From Porphyromonas bennonis DSM 23058 = JCM 16335 (GTDB lineage: Bacteria > Bacteroidota > Bacteroidia > Bacteroidales > Porphyromonadaceae): DNA of 44,587 nt. The translations under genes and the position numbers were made by a program. Shown piece after piece: positions 25,330-34,525 of the stretch. Below the pieces are notes generated by a model. The model did not search any database, had not been told where the DNA came from, and worked only from the letters and a program-made list of their open reading frames with translations. The stretch covers positions 1-44,587 of the forward strand of contig NZ_AQWR01000001.1 of assembly GCF_000375645.1 (NCBI RefSeq), in the 5' to 3' direction. Each line of letters opens with the position of its first letter. Position 1 is the first letter of the stretch.

Positions 25330-28300
25330 TCCGAGTCAGATAGCGCATCAATGCTATTGAGATTCCGATCCACAAGCAGTCCATCCACTGCCTTTGGTGT
25401 CCAGTTACCAGCCTTAAGGGCGCGGAAAGTGATCTCAAAGAGTTCGCCATCCTCGAGGAGGAAGTTATTCCCTCTATTGACAAAGGTGGGGAGGAACTCC
25501 TTAGATCCATCGCTGTGGAGTCGGTCGTAGGAGAGATTGACCAGATCCTTCATCCCGATGAGTCGCATGCCGACATAGCGGACAAGCGTCGCATCATAGG
25601 GTAGGGCAAGGCTAAGCGCATTGACCTGCTTCAGCTCACTACCGGAGACGAGGATCTTGATCTCCTCCCCCTCGGTAAAGGAGGTCTTATTGGTCGAGAG
25701 TGTCAGTCGACCGCTCACCACCTTGCTTGACGGGTAGACGCCGCCGTCGAGGACTGTCCCTACTGTGGATATATCGTAGGCGTCGATGAGACCATTCTTA
25801 TTGATATCCCCGATGGAGATGTACCCAAAGTCGGCATCCTTGGCTCTCAGACCCACATAATTCATATAGGAAGTGAAGTCGTTCTCGTCGATCCTTCCAT
25901 CGCGATTGATGTCGCCCTGTAGCTGCATGGTACTTCCCGGCACCTTGTAGATGTACATTTCCTGACCAGATCCATACTTGCCCACCCCCTCTGTGATGTG
26001 GAGACGGAGGTAGCGAGCCTGTGGCTTATCAGCGAAGGTGAGGGTCTTCATCGACCCATCGCGGGTCCAGCTGAAGGGCTGCTCCTCCGACCAGCTCTTC
26101 CTGTCCTCTGAGTAGGCGATGGTTCCCTCGAGAAGTGTGCCATTGCCGGCATCGGGTCTCGGGGAGTACTCCAGTGAGTCGAGACGTGCAACGCCTCGGA
26201 GGTCTATGATAAGGTCAAATGGTGTCGCCTCCTTGCCCCACTCGGTATGCCAGGTAGTGGTCTTGTCTCCGTCGAAGAGCTTGGAGATAGACTGTCCGGA
26301 CTGATTAGGGACGGAGGTGGTGGCGGCGATGTTCTTGATCGCATTCTCATACGGATCCTTGGCTGTGCGGAGTGTCAGCAGTGACCAGTCTGATGCGCCG
26401 TCGCTATTGACAGCCCTCAGTCTCAGGGTGTACTCTGTCTCCGGCTCCAGCTCCTCGAGAGTGAAGTGCTCCCCAAGGATCGTGGAGTAAAGCATCGAAC
26501 CCAGCTCTATCTCGTAGAAGTCTGCTCCATCCACTGCGCTCCAGTGCGGGGTAATGGCATAAGCCTCTACCTCGCTCTCGTTTGGAGAGGGTGTGGGTGC
26601 CTGCAGCAGACCGGTATGGCGATATAGGTGGTTCGGCTGCGAGAGTGCGTAGCCATCGACCGTCATCCGGATCGGCTCAGAGGAGGTGTCAACCTTACCC
26701 AGCTTGACCAGCAGGATCGGATTCCCCTTGATGCTGATCTGAGCAGCCTCGGATCCCTTTGTGCTGTAGCGATTGAGCTCCGGAGACTCTTCGTAGAGGA
26801 ATACCCCTCCCTTGGCTTCCTCGTAATCCTTCCGATCGGTCACCTCCCGCAGAGTGATCTGTCGACCACTCACAGAGACGGATATGGCAGAGGGCTTCTG
26901 TGAGGCATTCAGTCTGATCTCAGTCGCCTTGTAGGGCTCGAAGCCGTCATAGCTCCCTTCCGTGCAACCAATGTCGAACGTAAGTCGGTCCCCACTTATC
27001 TTAAGTGACAATGGCGTGCGGACAGAGGCTCCCTCCATATAGGCTACTGTGCGACCATCCTCATCGTACTCTACGAAAGAGCCGTCTGCTCCTCCATAGA
27101 GTGCGTAGCCTCGGAAGTCCTTGGGGATCTCACTTATCTGATTGAAGGGATGAGCGTACGGAAATATTGCACCGGCCTTGACGAAGGCAGGGAGCTTCCA
27201 GAGAGGAGCATCAAAGCAATTGATCACCCGTCCGCCCTCATAGGGCTCCCCTGTGAAGAGGTCGTACCATAGACCGATCGGCAGATAGATGCCGTGGCGG
27301 AGGTCATTCCCCTCCTTGTCGGGAGCTGTCTCCTTATATATAGGTGCAATGAGGAGGCTCGGTCCAAGGAGGAACTGGTATTTCGTTGCACTCCCAAGGG
27401 TATAGGGTGATGCTTCCTCGTAAAACATCGGACGCATCAGTGGTGTACCCTCCAGCGTCTCATAGGCACAGCTGTACATGTACGGAAGCAGGGCAGACTT
27501 GAGCTTCAGGTAAGATCGGTTGATCGAGGTGGCCGGCTCTCCCAGTGCCATGGGGTACTTGGGATTGGTTCCCCAGCCGTCCATATTGAGCTGTATGGGG
27601 GTAAAAGCCTTCCACTGGTAGTCTCGGACATTCACCGGGAGGTTACCCCCGCCAAAGATCCCGTCCATATCGGAGCTGATGAAGGGCATGCCGGAGAGGC
27701 CACTGCCGATATAGGTAGGTATGTGGAAGCGGATGTACTCCCAGTCACCACCGGTCTGATCACCCGACCAGACCGAGCCGTAGCGCTGAGTGCCTGCCCA
27801 TCCGTCTAGGGTTATGATGAATGGGCGAGCTCCTCCGCCCTCACGGATCATGATCTCGGCGGCATCGGCGATCCCATTGAGACCAAAAGAGTATCCTGCA
27901 CCGACCCACGCCACGTCGGTCTTGAGTACCCTCACGCCTGCGGTCCCAACCTCTTTATTGAGGTCACGCTGCAGAAGTGGCTCGATGCCCTCGACCGGAT
28001 GGAGGTCGCTCTGAGTCCAGAGACCGATCTCTACACCATGCTTGTGCGCATAAGCGCCATACTGTCTCAGATTCTCTATGTTACCGTCCAGTGAGTCCTC
28101 CTGCCCGTAGCCGGCTCCGTAGCCGTCATTGGGCAGCACCCAACCGAGCGGCATGTCGTGCTGGGCGTAGCGGTCGATCACGGCGCGGGCGGAGAAGGGG
28201 TAGTTATCCCGCTCGCCATTGAGCGACTCCTTGATGCCGCCATTGTCCTTCTGACTCTCCACGTAGCGCTTCCCATCCTCCATAAGGATCCCCTTACCCG

Positions 28301-29141
28301 GCTCAGTGGTCTCGAGCCAGTAGTCGCGGTTGTAGGCATTGAGATGACCCTCGAGGTAGCCAAACTTCGGTATCAGTGCGGGTCTCCCAGTCAGGGTGTA
28401 GTAGTCCGAGATGAGCTTGTCCGGCGTGTCGCTCACCATCAGGAAGAGGTCCAGGTAGTCCTGACTATGCTGCAGGACGACCTGATCCTTGGTTTCTTCG
28501 CCAAAGTCATATCGCCCGGGGCGGAAGGTATAGGCAAGGATCCCATAGCCGGCTGTACTCCAGTAGAATGGGGTAGGGGAGGCAACACCTCCGTCGACCC
28601 AGTTATTGGTATTCTCGATAGCAATAGACTGACCTCGGTGAGAGAAACGACCATTCTGCACTCCGCCGCCATAGAAGTATTCGTTCTCTCTTATGGAGAG
28701 GAAGATTGTGCTAGATGCTTCCTTAAATACCGGTGCTCTCATCTCCCTCACAACGCTCTTGCCACTCCGAAGGTCGGTCACACTCATGAGACCTGTACTC
28801 AGCTCGGTGGTTATGGAGATCGCATCGGTGTAGATCACAGGATTACCCGACCGGTCTGTCGCCGTGGAGATCCTAAATGGAGTGGCGCTCCTCGGACGAC
28901 TGGCTAAGATCACTGCCGGAGGCTCCGAGACAGGCTCCTGCAGGGGTCTGCCCTTGGGGTCCTGATAGATCCTGACGATATGATCGCTGTAGAAGTCGAG
29001 TACTCTCGTCTGCCCGTTATCCATCGTGATGGTGATCGTGGATGGACCTGTTGGCTCGCATCGTGTGACCGTCTGAGCCTGGGTGGAAAGGCTCAGGATG
29101 AGGGCGAGAGTAGCTAAGATCAGTCGTGAAGAACGTCCCAT
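25326..29141 (-). CDS. Secreted multidomain GH31-like glycosidase with FN3, F5/8C, dockerin and cohesin-like modules
   Basis: This 1271-residue exported protein has a signal peptide at residues 1-22. It continues with an N-terminal beta domain to about 250 and a TIM barrel to about 610 resembling glycoside hydrolase family 31. Candidate nucleophile is D409 (VLKTDVAWVG) and candidate acid/base is D461 (WSGDQTGGDW). A beta domain of DUF5110 type follows to about 820. Then come a fibronectin type III module (about 850-927), an F5/8C carbohydrate-binding-like domain (935-1066), two dockerin-like calcium loops (GDINRDGRIDEND from 1076; GDINKNGLIDAYD from 1111) and a cohesin-like module (1144-1257). 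It probably trims host glycans outside the cell. Substrate is not evident. It has no recognisable T9SS C-terminal signal. Confidence 0.82.
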   Translation of the reverse strand: MGRSSRLILATLALILSLSTQAQTVTRCEPTGPSTITITMDNGQTRVLDFYSDHIVRIYQDPKGRPLQEPVSEPPAVILASRPRSATPFRISTATDRSGNPVIYTDAISITTELSTGLMSVTDLRSGKSVVREMRAPVFKEASSTIFLSIRENEYFYGGGVQNGRFSHRGQSIAIENTNNWVDGGVASPTPFYWSTAGYGILAYTFRPGRYDFGEETKDQVVLQHSQDYLDLFLMVSDTPDKLISDYYTLTGRPALIPKFGYLEGHLNAYNRDYWLETTEPGKGILMEDGKRYVESQKDNGGIKESLNGERDNYPFSARAVIDRYAQHDMPLGWVLPNDGYGAGYGQEDSLDGNIENLRQYGAYAHKHGVEIGLWTQSDLHPVEGIEPLLQRDLNKEVGTAGVRVLKTDVAWVGAGYSFGLNGIADAAEIMIREGGGARPFIITLDGWAGTQRYGSVWSGDQTGGDWEYIRFHIPTYIGSGLSGMPFISSDMDGIFGGGNLPVNVRDYQWKAFTPIQLNMDGWGTNPKYPMALGEPATSINRSYLKLKSALLPYMYSCAYETLEGTPLMRPMFYEEASPYTLGSATKYQFLLGPSLLIAPIYKETAPDKEGNDLRHGIYLPIGLWYDLFTGEPYEGGRVINCFDAPLWKLPAFVKAGAIFPYAHPFNQISEIPKDFRGYALYGGADGSFVEYDEDGRTVAYMEGASVRTPLSLKISGDRLTFDIGCTEGSYDGFEPYKATEIRLNASQKPSAISVSVSGRQITLREVTDRKDYEEAKGGVFLYEESPELNRYSTKGSEAAQISIKGNPILLVKLGKVDTSSEPIRMTVDGYALSQPNHLYRHTGLLQAPTPSPNESEVEAYAITPHWSAVDGADFYEIELGSMLYSTILGEHFTLEELEPETEYTLRLRAVNSDGASDWSLLTLRTAKDPYENAIKNIAATTSVPNQSGQSISKLFDGDKTTTWHTEWGKEATPFDLIIDLRGVARLDSLEYSPRPDAGNGTLLEGTIAYSEDRKSWSEEQPFSWTRDGSMKTLTFADKPQARYLRLHITEGVGKYGSGQEMYIYKVPGSTMQLQGDINRDGRIDENDFTSYMNYVGLRAKDADFGYISIGDINKNGLIDAYDISTVGTVLDGGVYPSSKVVSGRLTLSTNKTSFTEGEEIKILVSGSELKQVNALSLALPYDATLVRYVGMRLIGMKDLVNLSYDRLHSDGSKEFLPTFVNRGNNFLLEDGELFEITFRALKAGNWTPKAVDGLLVDRNLNSIDALSDSE

Positions 29142-29199
29142 GGTTTGTCTATTAAGTTGAATTGGTATCGAAGTAAAAGAACTCCTGTGGATCCCTACA

Positions 29200-29207
29200 C
29201 AAAGGTA
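29200..29207 (-). promoter_or_regulatory. Probable -7 element for the GH31-like gene
   Basis: The minus strand reads TACCTTTG, about 60 bases before the start codon and 31 bases from repeat cluster C. No TTG at the usual spacing; the region where it would lie abuts the cluster. Confidence 0.5.
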
Positions 29208-29238
29208 CCAATATTCGCCTGTGTCTTCTCGCTTCGAT

Positions 29239-29320
29239 CTATTATCGGTAATAGGAATTGCTATTACCGGTATCAGTATTTACTATTACCGGTAATAGTT
29301 GTCACTAATACCAGTAATAG
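29239..29320. repeat. Palindromic repeat cluster C: four 16-bp units at 22-bp period
   Basis: Units at 29239-29254, 29261-29276, 29283-29298 (perfect palindrome CTATTACCGGTAATAG) and 29305-29320; 6-base spacers gaattg, tattta, ttgtca. It lies between divergent promoters; its last unit ends two bases before a candidate -33 TTG of the LysM operon. Confidence 0.94.
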
Positions 29321-29322
29321 AA

Positions 29323-29355
29323 TTGTGGCGGAAAGGGGGCAATTGATTACCTTTG
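29323..29355 (+). promoter_or_regulatory. Promoter of the LysM-ABC importer operon
   Basis: TACCTTTG (29348-29355) is a strong -7 match. The nearest TTG (29323-29325) is 22 bases upstream, slightly longer than usual. The leader to the ATG at 29418 would be about 55 bases. This supports the downstream start rather than the open frame that begins inside the repeat cluster. Confidence 0.62.
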
Positions 29356-29417
29356 TGCCATTACCGAAGAGTGGCGCTCGTGCGCCGTGTACCTATCTCA
29401 TTAGTATAGTATCTAAG

Positions 29418-31148
29418 ATGAAGCGGAATAATGGGGGAAAACGAGTGAGACATATCATCCTGTGGATGTGTCTGGCACTATTCTTCTCCGTCGGTGGATC
29501 GGCGCAGGCTCAGACAAACAACCGTGTCCATGTGGTCCAGTCCGGAGAGACCCTGTATCGGATAGGTAAGCAGTACGGTGTCACCGTGGCAGACCTCTAC
29601 CGGCTCAATCCCTCTGCCCGTCAGGGCATACGTGTCGGTGAGCGTCTGGTGCTGCCGGCCGGCGCCGGCTCAGGTGTTTCCTCGGATCAGGAGTTTTATG
29701 CGGTCAAGAAAGGGGATACCCTCTACAGTATTGCGCGACGAGCCGGCACGACGGTCAAGGAGCTGATGGCTCTTAATTCCTTCCTCAAGTCTCCCGATGA
29801 CATTGCGGCAGGTATGATCATCAAGCTACCCGGCTACTCCTCGGGGGTCTCCTCGTCGCCCGAAGCCAAGCGTGTGGAGCCTGCTGCTGCGGACAGCCTC
29901 AATGGTATCCGACTGGAGACAGTCTCCGGTGGTGCCACCGTTTACTCTCTCGTCAAGGGTACTGCCTGGAGCGAGGAGGACTTCTACCGGTACAATCCTC
30001 AGGTGCTGGATCGGGGACTGAGAGCAGGGGAGTCTGTCTTCCTCCCCGATGGCAGCATCCCCAATAACCTCGCTGCTCGGAGCGTTGTCGCCACTCGTCC
30101 CTCCACCGGCTCCGGTACCCTGGATGTGGTGCTGGCTCTCCCCTTCAGGCTCGACAGGGAGAGGCGCTTTGCTGACTACTACGAGGGATTCCTGATGAGC
30201 GTGCTCGATGCGAAGCGGGAGGGGCGAGATATTAATCTCTATGTCTATAGCTGTGACGATGTAGAGATGCCGTCCACTAAGGTGGCGATCAGCAACCTTC
30301 CTGATGTCGACCTGATCATCGGTGGTGTCTCGGTCTCCACGATCCGTCAGCTGAGCGAGCTCGCCAGGTACAAGCAAGCCACCTATGTGATCCCCTTCTC
30401 CTCTAAGGAGGTGGCTTCGTCGCTCTCTGGGCGTGTCTATCAGATCAATACCCCCGCTGCCCTGCTCTATGATCAGGCAGCGGAACGCTTTATCCAGACC
30501 TATGGTTCGTACCATGTGCTCTTTGTCAATCCTATGCCGGGAGAGGAGGAGAGTCCTTTCGTTATGGCGCTCAAGAATAGGCTGCGTCTTGCCGGGAGTT
30601 CCTACTCGGAGTGCGCCTCGTCAGACTTTATGAGCGGCGAGGATGTGTCGCGACAGAGCTTAGGTCATCTGAGGATGGTGGTCGTACCGTCCTCTTCGTC
30701 CCTACAGGCAGCTCGTCAGGTGCTGAGTGCTATCGACAGTGCGCAGGAGGACCTTACGGAGAGCTCTGTGGTCACTGCCTTTGGCTATCCTGAGTGGCAG
30801 ACCTATGCCTCCTCGCTTGGGAGACAGATGTATCGCGCAGAGGCTACCTTCTTTACCACATTTTTTATCTATCCACGAGACAGTGCCTACCAGCGCTTCT
30901 CTGCGGACTATATGAAGTGGTTTGGTCACGGTACAGGTAATACCTTCCCCCGTTACTCGGCTCTTGGGTACGATACTGGCAGCTATTTCCTGCGGAAAGA
31001 TAAGGGGTCTGACTCCGCCTACAAGGGCGTGCAGTCGTTGCTGGACTTTGGCGGTAGCGCAAGCGGTACGATGTCGAGGGGCGTCAAGAGTAACCAGGGG
31101 GTCTTCTTCGTCCGGTATAATAAGGATAATAGTGTGTCGCGCTTCTGA
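29418..31148 (+). CDS. LysM-domain protein with a periplasmic-binding-protein-like C-terminal domain
   Basis: I start this at the ATG at 29418, giving 576 residues with signal peptide MKRNNGGKRVRHIILWMCLA and cleavage near residue 32 (SAQAQ). The frame is open from 29145, but that would begin upstream of the promoter. Two clear LysM modules lie at about 36-80 (VQSGETLYRIGKQYGV) and 93-138 (VKKGDTLYSIARRAG), with a weaker third at about 170-215. From about 240 onward the chain resembles the type I periplasmic-binding fold of amino-acid receptors (VLALPFRLDRERRFADYYEGF). It is probably a murein-bound envelope protein. Its stop overlaps the start of the next gene by one base. Confidence 0.83.
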   Translation: MKRNNGGKRVRHIILWMCLALFFSVGGSAQAQTNNRVHVVQSGETLYRIGKQYGVTVADLYRLNPSARQGIRVGERLVLPAGAGSGVSSDQEFYAVKKGDTLYSIARRAGTTVKELMALNSFLKSPDDIAAGMIIKLPGYSSGVSSSPEAKRVEPAAADSLNGIRLETVSGGATVYSLVKGTAWSEEDFYRYNPQVLDRGLRAGESVFLPDGSIPNNLAARSVVATRPSTGSGTLDVVLALPFRLDRERRFADYYEGFLMSVLDAKREGRDINLYVYSCDDVEMPSTKVAISNLPDVDLIIGGVSVSTIRQLSELARYKQATYVIPFSSKEVASSLSGRVYQINTPAALLYDQAAERFIQTYGSYHVLFVNPMPGEEESPFVMALKNRLRLAGSSYSECASSDFMSGEDVSRQSLGHLRMVVVPSSSSLQAARQVLSAIDSAQEDLTESSVVTAFGYPEWQTYASSLGRQMYRAEATFFTTFFIYPRDSAYQRFSADYMKWFGHGTGNTFPRYSALGYDTGSYFLRKDKGSDSAYKGVQSLLDFGGSASGTMSRGVKSNQGVFFVRYNKDNSVSRF

Positions 31149-31822
31149 TGAAAAGGCTTGCTCTCACCTTACTGCTGACCCTCCTGAGCCTGTCTCCTCT
31201 GAGAATGGGAGCGGAGGAATGGGGAAAGCTGCTCATTGGACCGACCGGTGGAGTCAGTTTCTCCACGGTCACCTTTCGCCCCATCATCAATCAGAAGCCC
31301 TACCTCGGCTACAGCGGTGGGGTGGCACTGAGGTATGACGTGGAGAGCTATGCCGGGGTGCTGGTGGAGCTGAATTACTGGAAACGCGGCTGGGTCGAGG
31401 CACCTGAGGACTACCCGCAGTACACCTATAGGCGCCACCTCTCCTACGTGCATGTGCCGATTATGACGCACTTCATGATCGGTGGAGCCCGAAGCCCTTT
31501 CAAGATAACCATCGATGCCGGCTCCCACTTCGGGTACAAGTTGGGCGAACGTGAGGATGAGCGGATCGAGGAGAACTTTGACCCCTCTACCATGCGTCGT
31601 GTCTATCGGGAGCATCACGGACATAAGCTGGATCATAACTTCTGGTGGGGTGTCGGTGGTGGTGTAGGAGCGGAGTACCATATGCGTCACCTCGTGGTCG
31701 GACTGAGAGGAAGCTATCTCTATAATCTGGGGGAGCTCTTTGACAACAGTAGGACTTCGCTCTTTGGAACCTCCTCCGAGCAGGTGATCGATGTGCGTAC
31801 CTACGTACTCTACCGCTTCTAA
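31148..31822 (+). CDS. Outer-membrane beta-barrel protein (PorT-like family)
   Basis: This 224-residue protein has signal peptide MKRLALTLLLTLLSLSPLRMG followed by alternating amphipathic strands and a C-terminal strand ending VLYRF, with the aromatic last residue expected of an outer-membrane barrel. The layout fits the PorT-type barrel family of Bacteroidetes. Whether it serves type IX secretion like PorT itself or belongs with the downstream importer cannot be told. It begins on the last base of the LysM gene stop and is followed after 17 bases by the binding-protein gene, so it is part of the same operon. Confidence 0.75.
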   Translation: MKRLALTLLLTLLSLSPLRMGAEEWGKLLIGPTGGVSFSTVTFRPIINQKPYLGYSGGVALRYDVESYAGVLVELNYWKRGWVEAPEDYPQYTYRRHLSYVHVPIMTHFMIGGARSPFKITIDAGSHFGYKLGEREDERIEENFDPSTMRRVYREHHGHKLDHNFWWGVGGGVGAEYHMRHLVVGLRGSYLYNLGELFDNSRTSLFGTSSEQVIDVRTYVLYRF

Positions 31823-31839
31823 CCTAGATAATCATAGCT

Positions 31840-32664
31840 ATGAGACGAATCCTCTCTCTCTTAGTCTGCCTCTTCGTAGGGTGCTTCTCCCTGATGGCAT
31901 CCACTCCGAGGAGGATTGTTTCCCTCGCTCCCTCCCTCACACGATCACTCTACTACCTGGATGCGGCTGATGAGATCGTCGGATGCACCAGTTACTGTAT
32001 GGCGGCTGGACGCAAGGGGGTAACGGTGATAGCTAGTGCAGTCAAGACAAGCCCCGAGGCCATCGTGGCACTAAAGCCTGACCTGATCATCGCCACCACG
32101 CTGACTCGACAGAGTGACTTGGAGACCCTGCGAAAGCTTGGACTCGAGGTGGTCACCTATCGATCCGGGACTACACTGGATGAGATATGTGACCAATTTG
32201 TCGACCTGGGTAAGAGGGTCGGTAAGGTGGCTGAGGCGACTAAGCTCGCCGAGGCGTCCAAGGTGGTGGCTGAGGACCTCAGACAGCGCATGAGTGCACA
32301 GGGGCTAACCGGTCGAACCATACTGATGCAGCTCGGGGATGACCCCCTATATGGTGTGACGGGAGGAAACTATATGGGCGAGATGATCACCCGGCTCGGA
32401 TGTATCAATATCTGTGAGGATCTTGGTCAGGGGACCCTCAGCAGGGAGTATGTGCTGCGGAGCGATCCTGACTATATCTTTATTATAGGAATGGGTGAGG
32501 ATCGGCAGCCGATGATCAAGAGGTGGCAGTCCTTCCCCGACCTCAAGGCGGTTAGGCTCGATCATCTCTATGAGCTGGAGGCTAATGAGGTCTCACAGCC
32601 TACGCCGATCACCTATGTCCTTGCTCTGAGGAAGATGGCTCACGACCTGGGTCTAAAGGAGTAG
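31840..32664 (+). CDS. ABC importer substrate-binding protein (BtuF/FecB-type)
   Basis: This 274-residue protein is a class III periplasmic binding protein of the cobalamin/iron-chelate group: RRIVSLAPSLTRSLYYLD at the mature N-terminus, then VALKPDLIIATT and a single long helix region. The signal peptide could be cleaved after LMA or could be lipidated at C15 (LFVGC). It would deliver ligand to the permease and ATPase encoded directly downstream; its stop codon is adjacent to the permease ATG. Ligand candidates are cobalamin, haem or a siderophore. Demand for B12 by glutamate mutase makes cobalamin attractive, but no B12 riboswitch is visible. Confidence 0.88.
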   Translation: MRRILSLLVCLFVGCFSLMASTPRRIVSLAPSLTRSLYYLDAADEIVGCTSYCMAAGRKGVTVIASAVKTSPEAIVALKPDLIIATTLTRQSDLETLRKLGLEVVTYRSGTTLDEICDQFVDLGKRVGKVAEATKLAEASKVVAEDLRQRMSAQGLTGRTILMQLGDDPLYGVTGGNYMGEMITRLGCINICEDLGQGTLSREYVLRSDPDYIFIIGMGEDRQPMIKRWQSFPDLKAVRLDHLYELEANEVSQPTPITYVLALRKMAHDLGLKE

Positions 32665-33675
32665 ATGAGGATGAATAGGTGGACCAAGTGGACTGCTCTG
32701 CTCCTCGGACTTCTGGTCCTGTCTCTCATCACCGCAGTCTTCTCCCTCACTGTGGGGGAGATGCCCATCCGTCTTGGAGATCTGCCCACCATAATGCGGG
32801 GTGACTCCATCGAGTACCGTGTGCTTCGCTACATAAGGCTCCCGCGTATGATCCTTGCCCTCTCTGTGGGAGGATCCCTAAGTTTGGCCGGGTGCCTCCT
32901 GCAGGGAGTCTTCCGTAATCCGCTCGTGGAGCCATATACCATGGGCCTATCGGGTGGGGCTTCCCTCGGTGTCGCGATCTGCATCGTTTTTGGCGTCTCT
33001 TCGTTGCAGTATATCTGGCTTCCGTTGAGCGGATTTATCGGTTCGCTGGCTGTTATGGGGGTGATCTACTCGCTCAGTCTGAGGCGCCGGTCGGTCGAGG
33101 TGCAGCGGATGCTCTTGATCGGCGTGATGATCAGCTTTGTCACCTCGTCTGCAGTCCTTTTTATAGAGGCTATAGCCCATCCTGAGGATCTCCAGAAGAT
33201 CATCCTCTGGTCGATGGGCTCGCTGACACAGTCCGACAATGGCATGGTGATCGGCATGGCAGTCCTCTCTCTTCTGCTCCTGCTGATCTCTTGCCTCTTT
33301 GCCACACCGATGAATGCCATGCGGCTGGGGCTGAGAGGGGCTGGGCACTTAGGACTGGACACTCGCCGGACAGTCCGATGGCTCTTTGTCATCTCATCCT
33401 TGGCGACTGGGTGCTCGATCGCTGTTGCTGGGGTGATTGGCTTTGTGGGACTTGTGATTCCTCATGTGGTTCGGATCACTATTGGCAATGATTATAGGGT
33501 TGTGATCCCTGCCTCCTTCCTCCTCGGCGGACTCTTCCTCCTTCTCTGCGACCTGGTTGCGCGGACGATCATTGCTCCGAATGAACTCCCCATCGGAGTC
33601 ATCACCGGGATCGTCGGAGGTCTCCTCTTCATTGTCCTTTTGACACGACCTCGCAGTCGTAAGCCTCTGCTATGA
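32665..33675 (+). CDS. ABC importer permease (BtuC/FecCD family)
   Basis: This 336-residue FecCD-family permease has about ten predicted membrane helices. Family motifs include RLPRMILALSVGGSLSLAG (about 54-72), FRNPLVEPYTMGLSGGASLG (about 78-97) and the ATPase-contact region VAGVIGFVGLVIPHVVR (about 255-271) with the GNDYR that follows. It forms the homodimeric channel of a type II importer for cobalamin, haem or iron chelates. It directly abuts the binding-protein gene and overlaps the ATPase gene by four bases, so the three make one transporter. Confidence 0.93.
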   Translation: MRMNRWTKWTALLLGLLVLSLITAVFSLTVGEMPIRLGDLPTIMRGDSIEYRVLRYIRLPRMILALSVGGSLSLAGCLLQGVFRNPLVEPYTMGLSGGASLGVAICIVFGVSSLQYIWLPLSGFIGSLAVMGVIYSLSLRRRSVEVQRMLLIGVMISFVTSSAVLFIEAIAHPEDLQKIILWSMGSLTQSDNGMVIGMAVLSLLLLLISCLFATPMNAMRLGLRGAGHLGLDTRRTVRWLFVISSLATGCSIAVAGVIGFVGLVIPHVVRITIGNDYRVVIPASFLLGGLFLLLCDLVARTIIAPNELPIGVITGIVGGLLFIVLLTRPRSRKPLL

Positions 33676-34457
33676 GTCTCCTCTCGATCAGTCACCTGTC
33701 CTCGGGATACGCCGGAGGCTTCACGATAAGAGACGTTTGTCTCGAGGTGAAGCCGGGCACTGTGGTTGGCATTATTGGTCCCAATGGCTCGGGAAAGTCT
33801 ACTCTCCTCTCGACGGTTATGGGAGATCTCTCCCCGATGAGTGGCTCCATCTCTCTCGGCGAGAAGGACCTTAAGCAACTAAGCCGGCGGGAGCGTGCCT
33901 GTGCCATCTCTGTTGTGTCTCAGATGATCGATCCGATCGCCATCACGCTCAGGGATTATGTGGCTATGGGACGTCTTCCACATCATCCGCCACTCTATTA
34001 CTTTGAGAGCTTGGCGGATCAGGAGGTGGTGGAGCGTTCCATTCGCCTGGTCGGCTTAGAGTCCTTGGCTGATCGGTATATGACCGAGCTGTCGGGCGGT
34101 GAGCAGCAGATGGGAGCTATAGCACAAGCGCTCTGCGTAGAGCCTCGGCTGCTGCTACTCGATGAGGCTACGGCTCACCTTGATATCACTCACACTGTGC
34201 GTGTGCTCAGTCTTGTCCGGTCCCTTGCGCAGGACAAGGTGCGTCCCCTGACGATCATCGCCGTCCTCCATGATCTCACCATGGCCTCAGAGTACTGTGA
34301 CTATCTCGTCCTGATGAGGAAAGGGCAGGTCTACGCCCAAGGGAGTCCTGAGGAGGTGCTGACAGAAGAGCATATCGGAGAGGTCTATAGGATGCCGGTG
34401 AGCATTACGCCTCATCCCATCTCCGGTAGGCCCATGGTGCTTCCTCGGATGGCTTAG
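33672..34457 (+). CDS. ABC importer ATP-binding protein (BtuD/FecE-type)
   Basis: This 261-residue ATPase has Walker A GPNGSGKST at 36-44, signature LSGGEQQ near 140, Walker B LLLLDEATAHLD near 160-171 and a switch histidine in VLHDLTMA. It powers the importer formed with the two preceding genes. The start overlaps the permease stop (ATGA). The signature reads LSGGEQQMGAIAQAL, with M where many relatives have R, which is a mild deviation. It is the last gene of the LysM operon, followed by the purB promoter. Confidence 0.94.
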   Translation: MSLLSISHLSSGYAGGFTIRDVCLEVKPGTVVGIIGPNGSGKSTLLSTVMGDLSPMSGSISLGEKDLKQLSRRERACAISVVSQMIDPIAITLRDYVAMGRLPHHPPLYYFESLADQEVVERSIRLVGLESLADRYMTELSGGEQQMGAIAQALCVEPRLLLLDEATAHLDITHTVRVLSLVRSLAQDKVRPLTIIAVLHDLTMASEYCDYLVLMRKGQVYAQGSPEEVLTEEHIGEVYRMPVSITPHPISGRPMVLPRMA

Positions 34458-34494
34458 CACACGGATCGTGATGGAAAAATGAGCAAGAATGGGT

Positions 34495-34502
34495 ACATTT
34501 GG
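34495..34502 (+). promoter_or_regulatory. Probable -7 element for purB
   Basis: TACATTTG fits TAnnTTTG, 23 bases before the purB ATG; no TTG at the usual spacing. Confidence 0.5.
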
Positions 34503-34525
34503 GCAACTAAACCAATAACAATCAT

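Noticed and set aside
29145-29417. Upstream extension of the LysM protein by 91 codons
   Set aside because: It would be translated from repeat cluster C and from upstream of the promoter, and would hide the signal peptide that starts at 29418.
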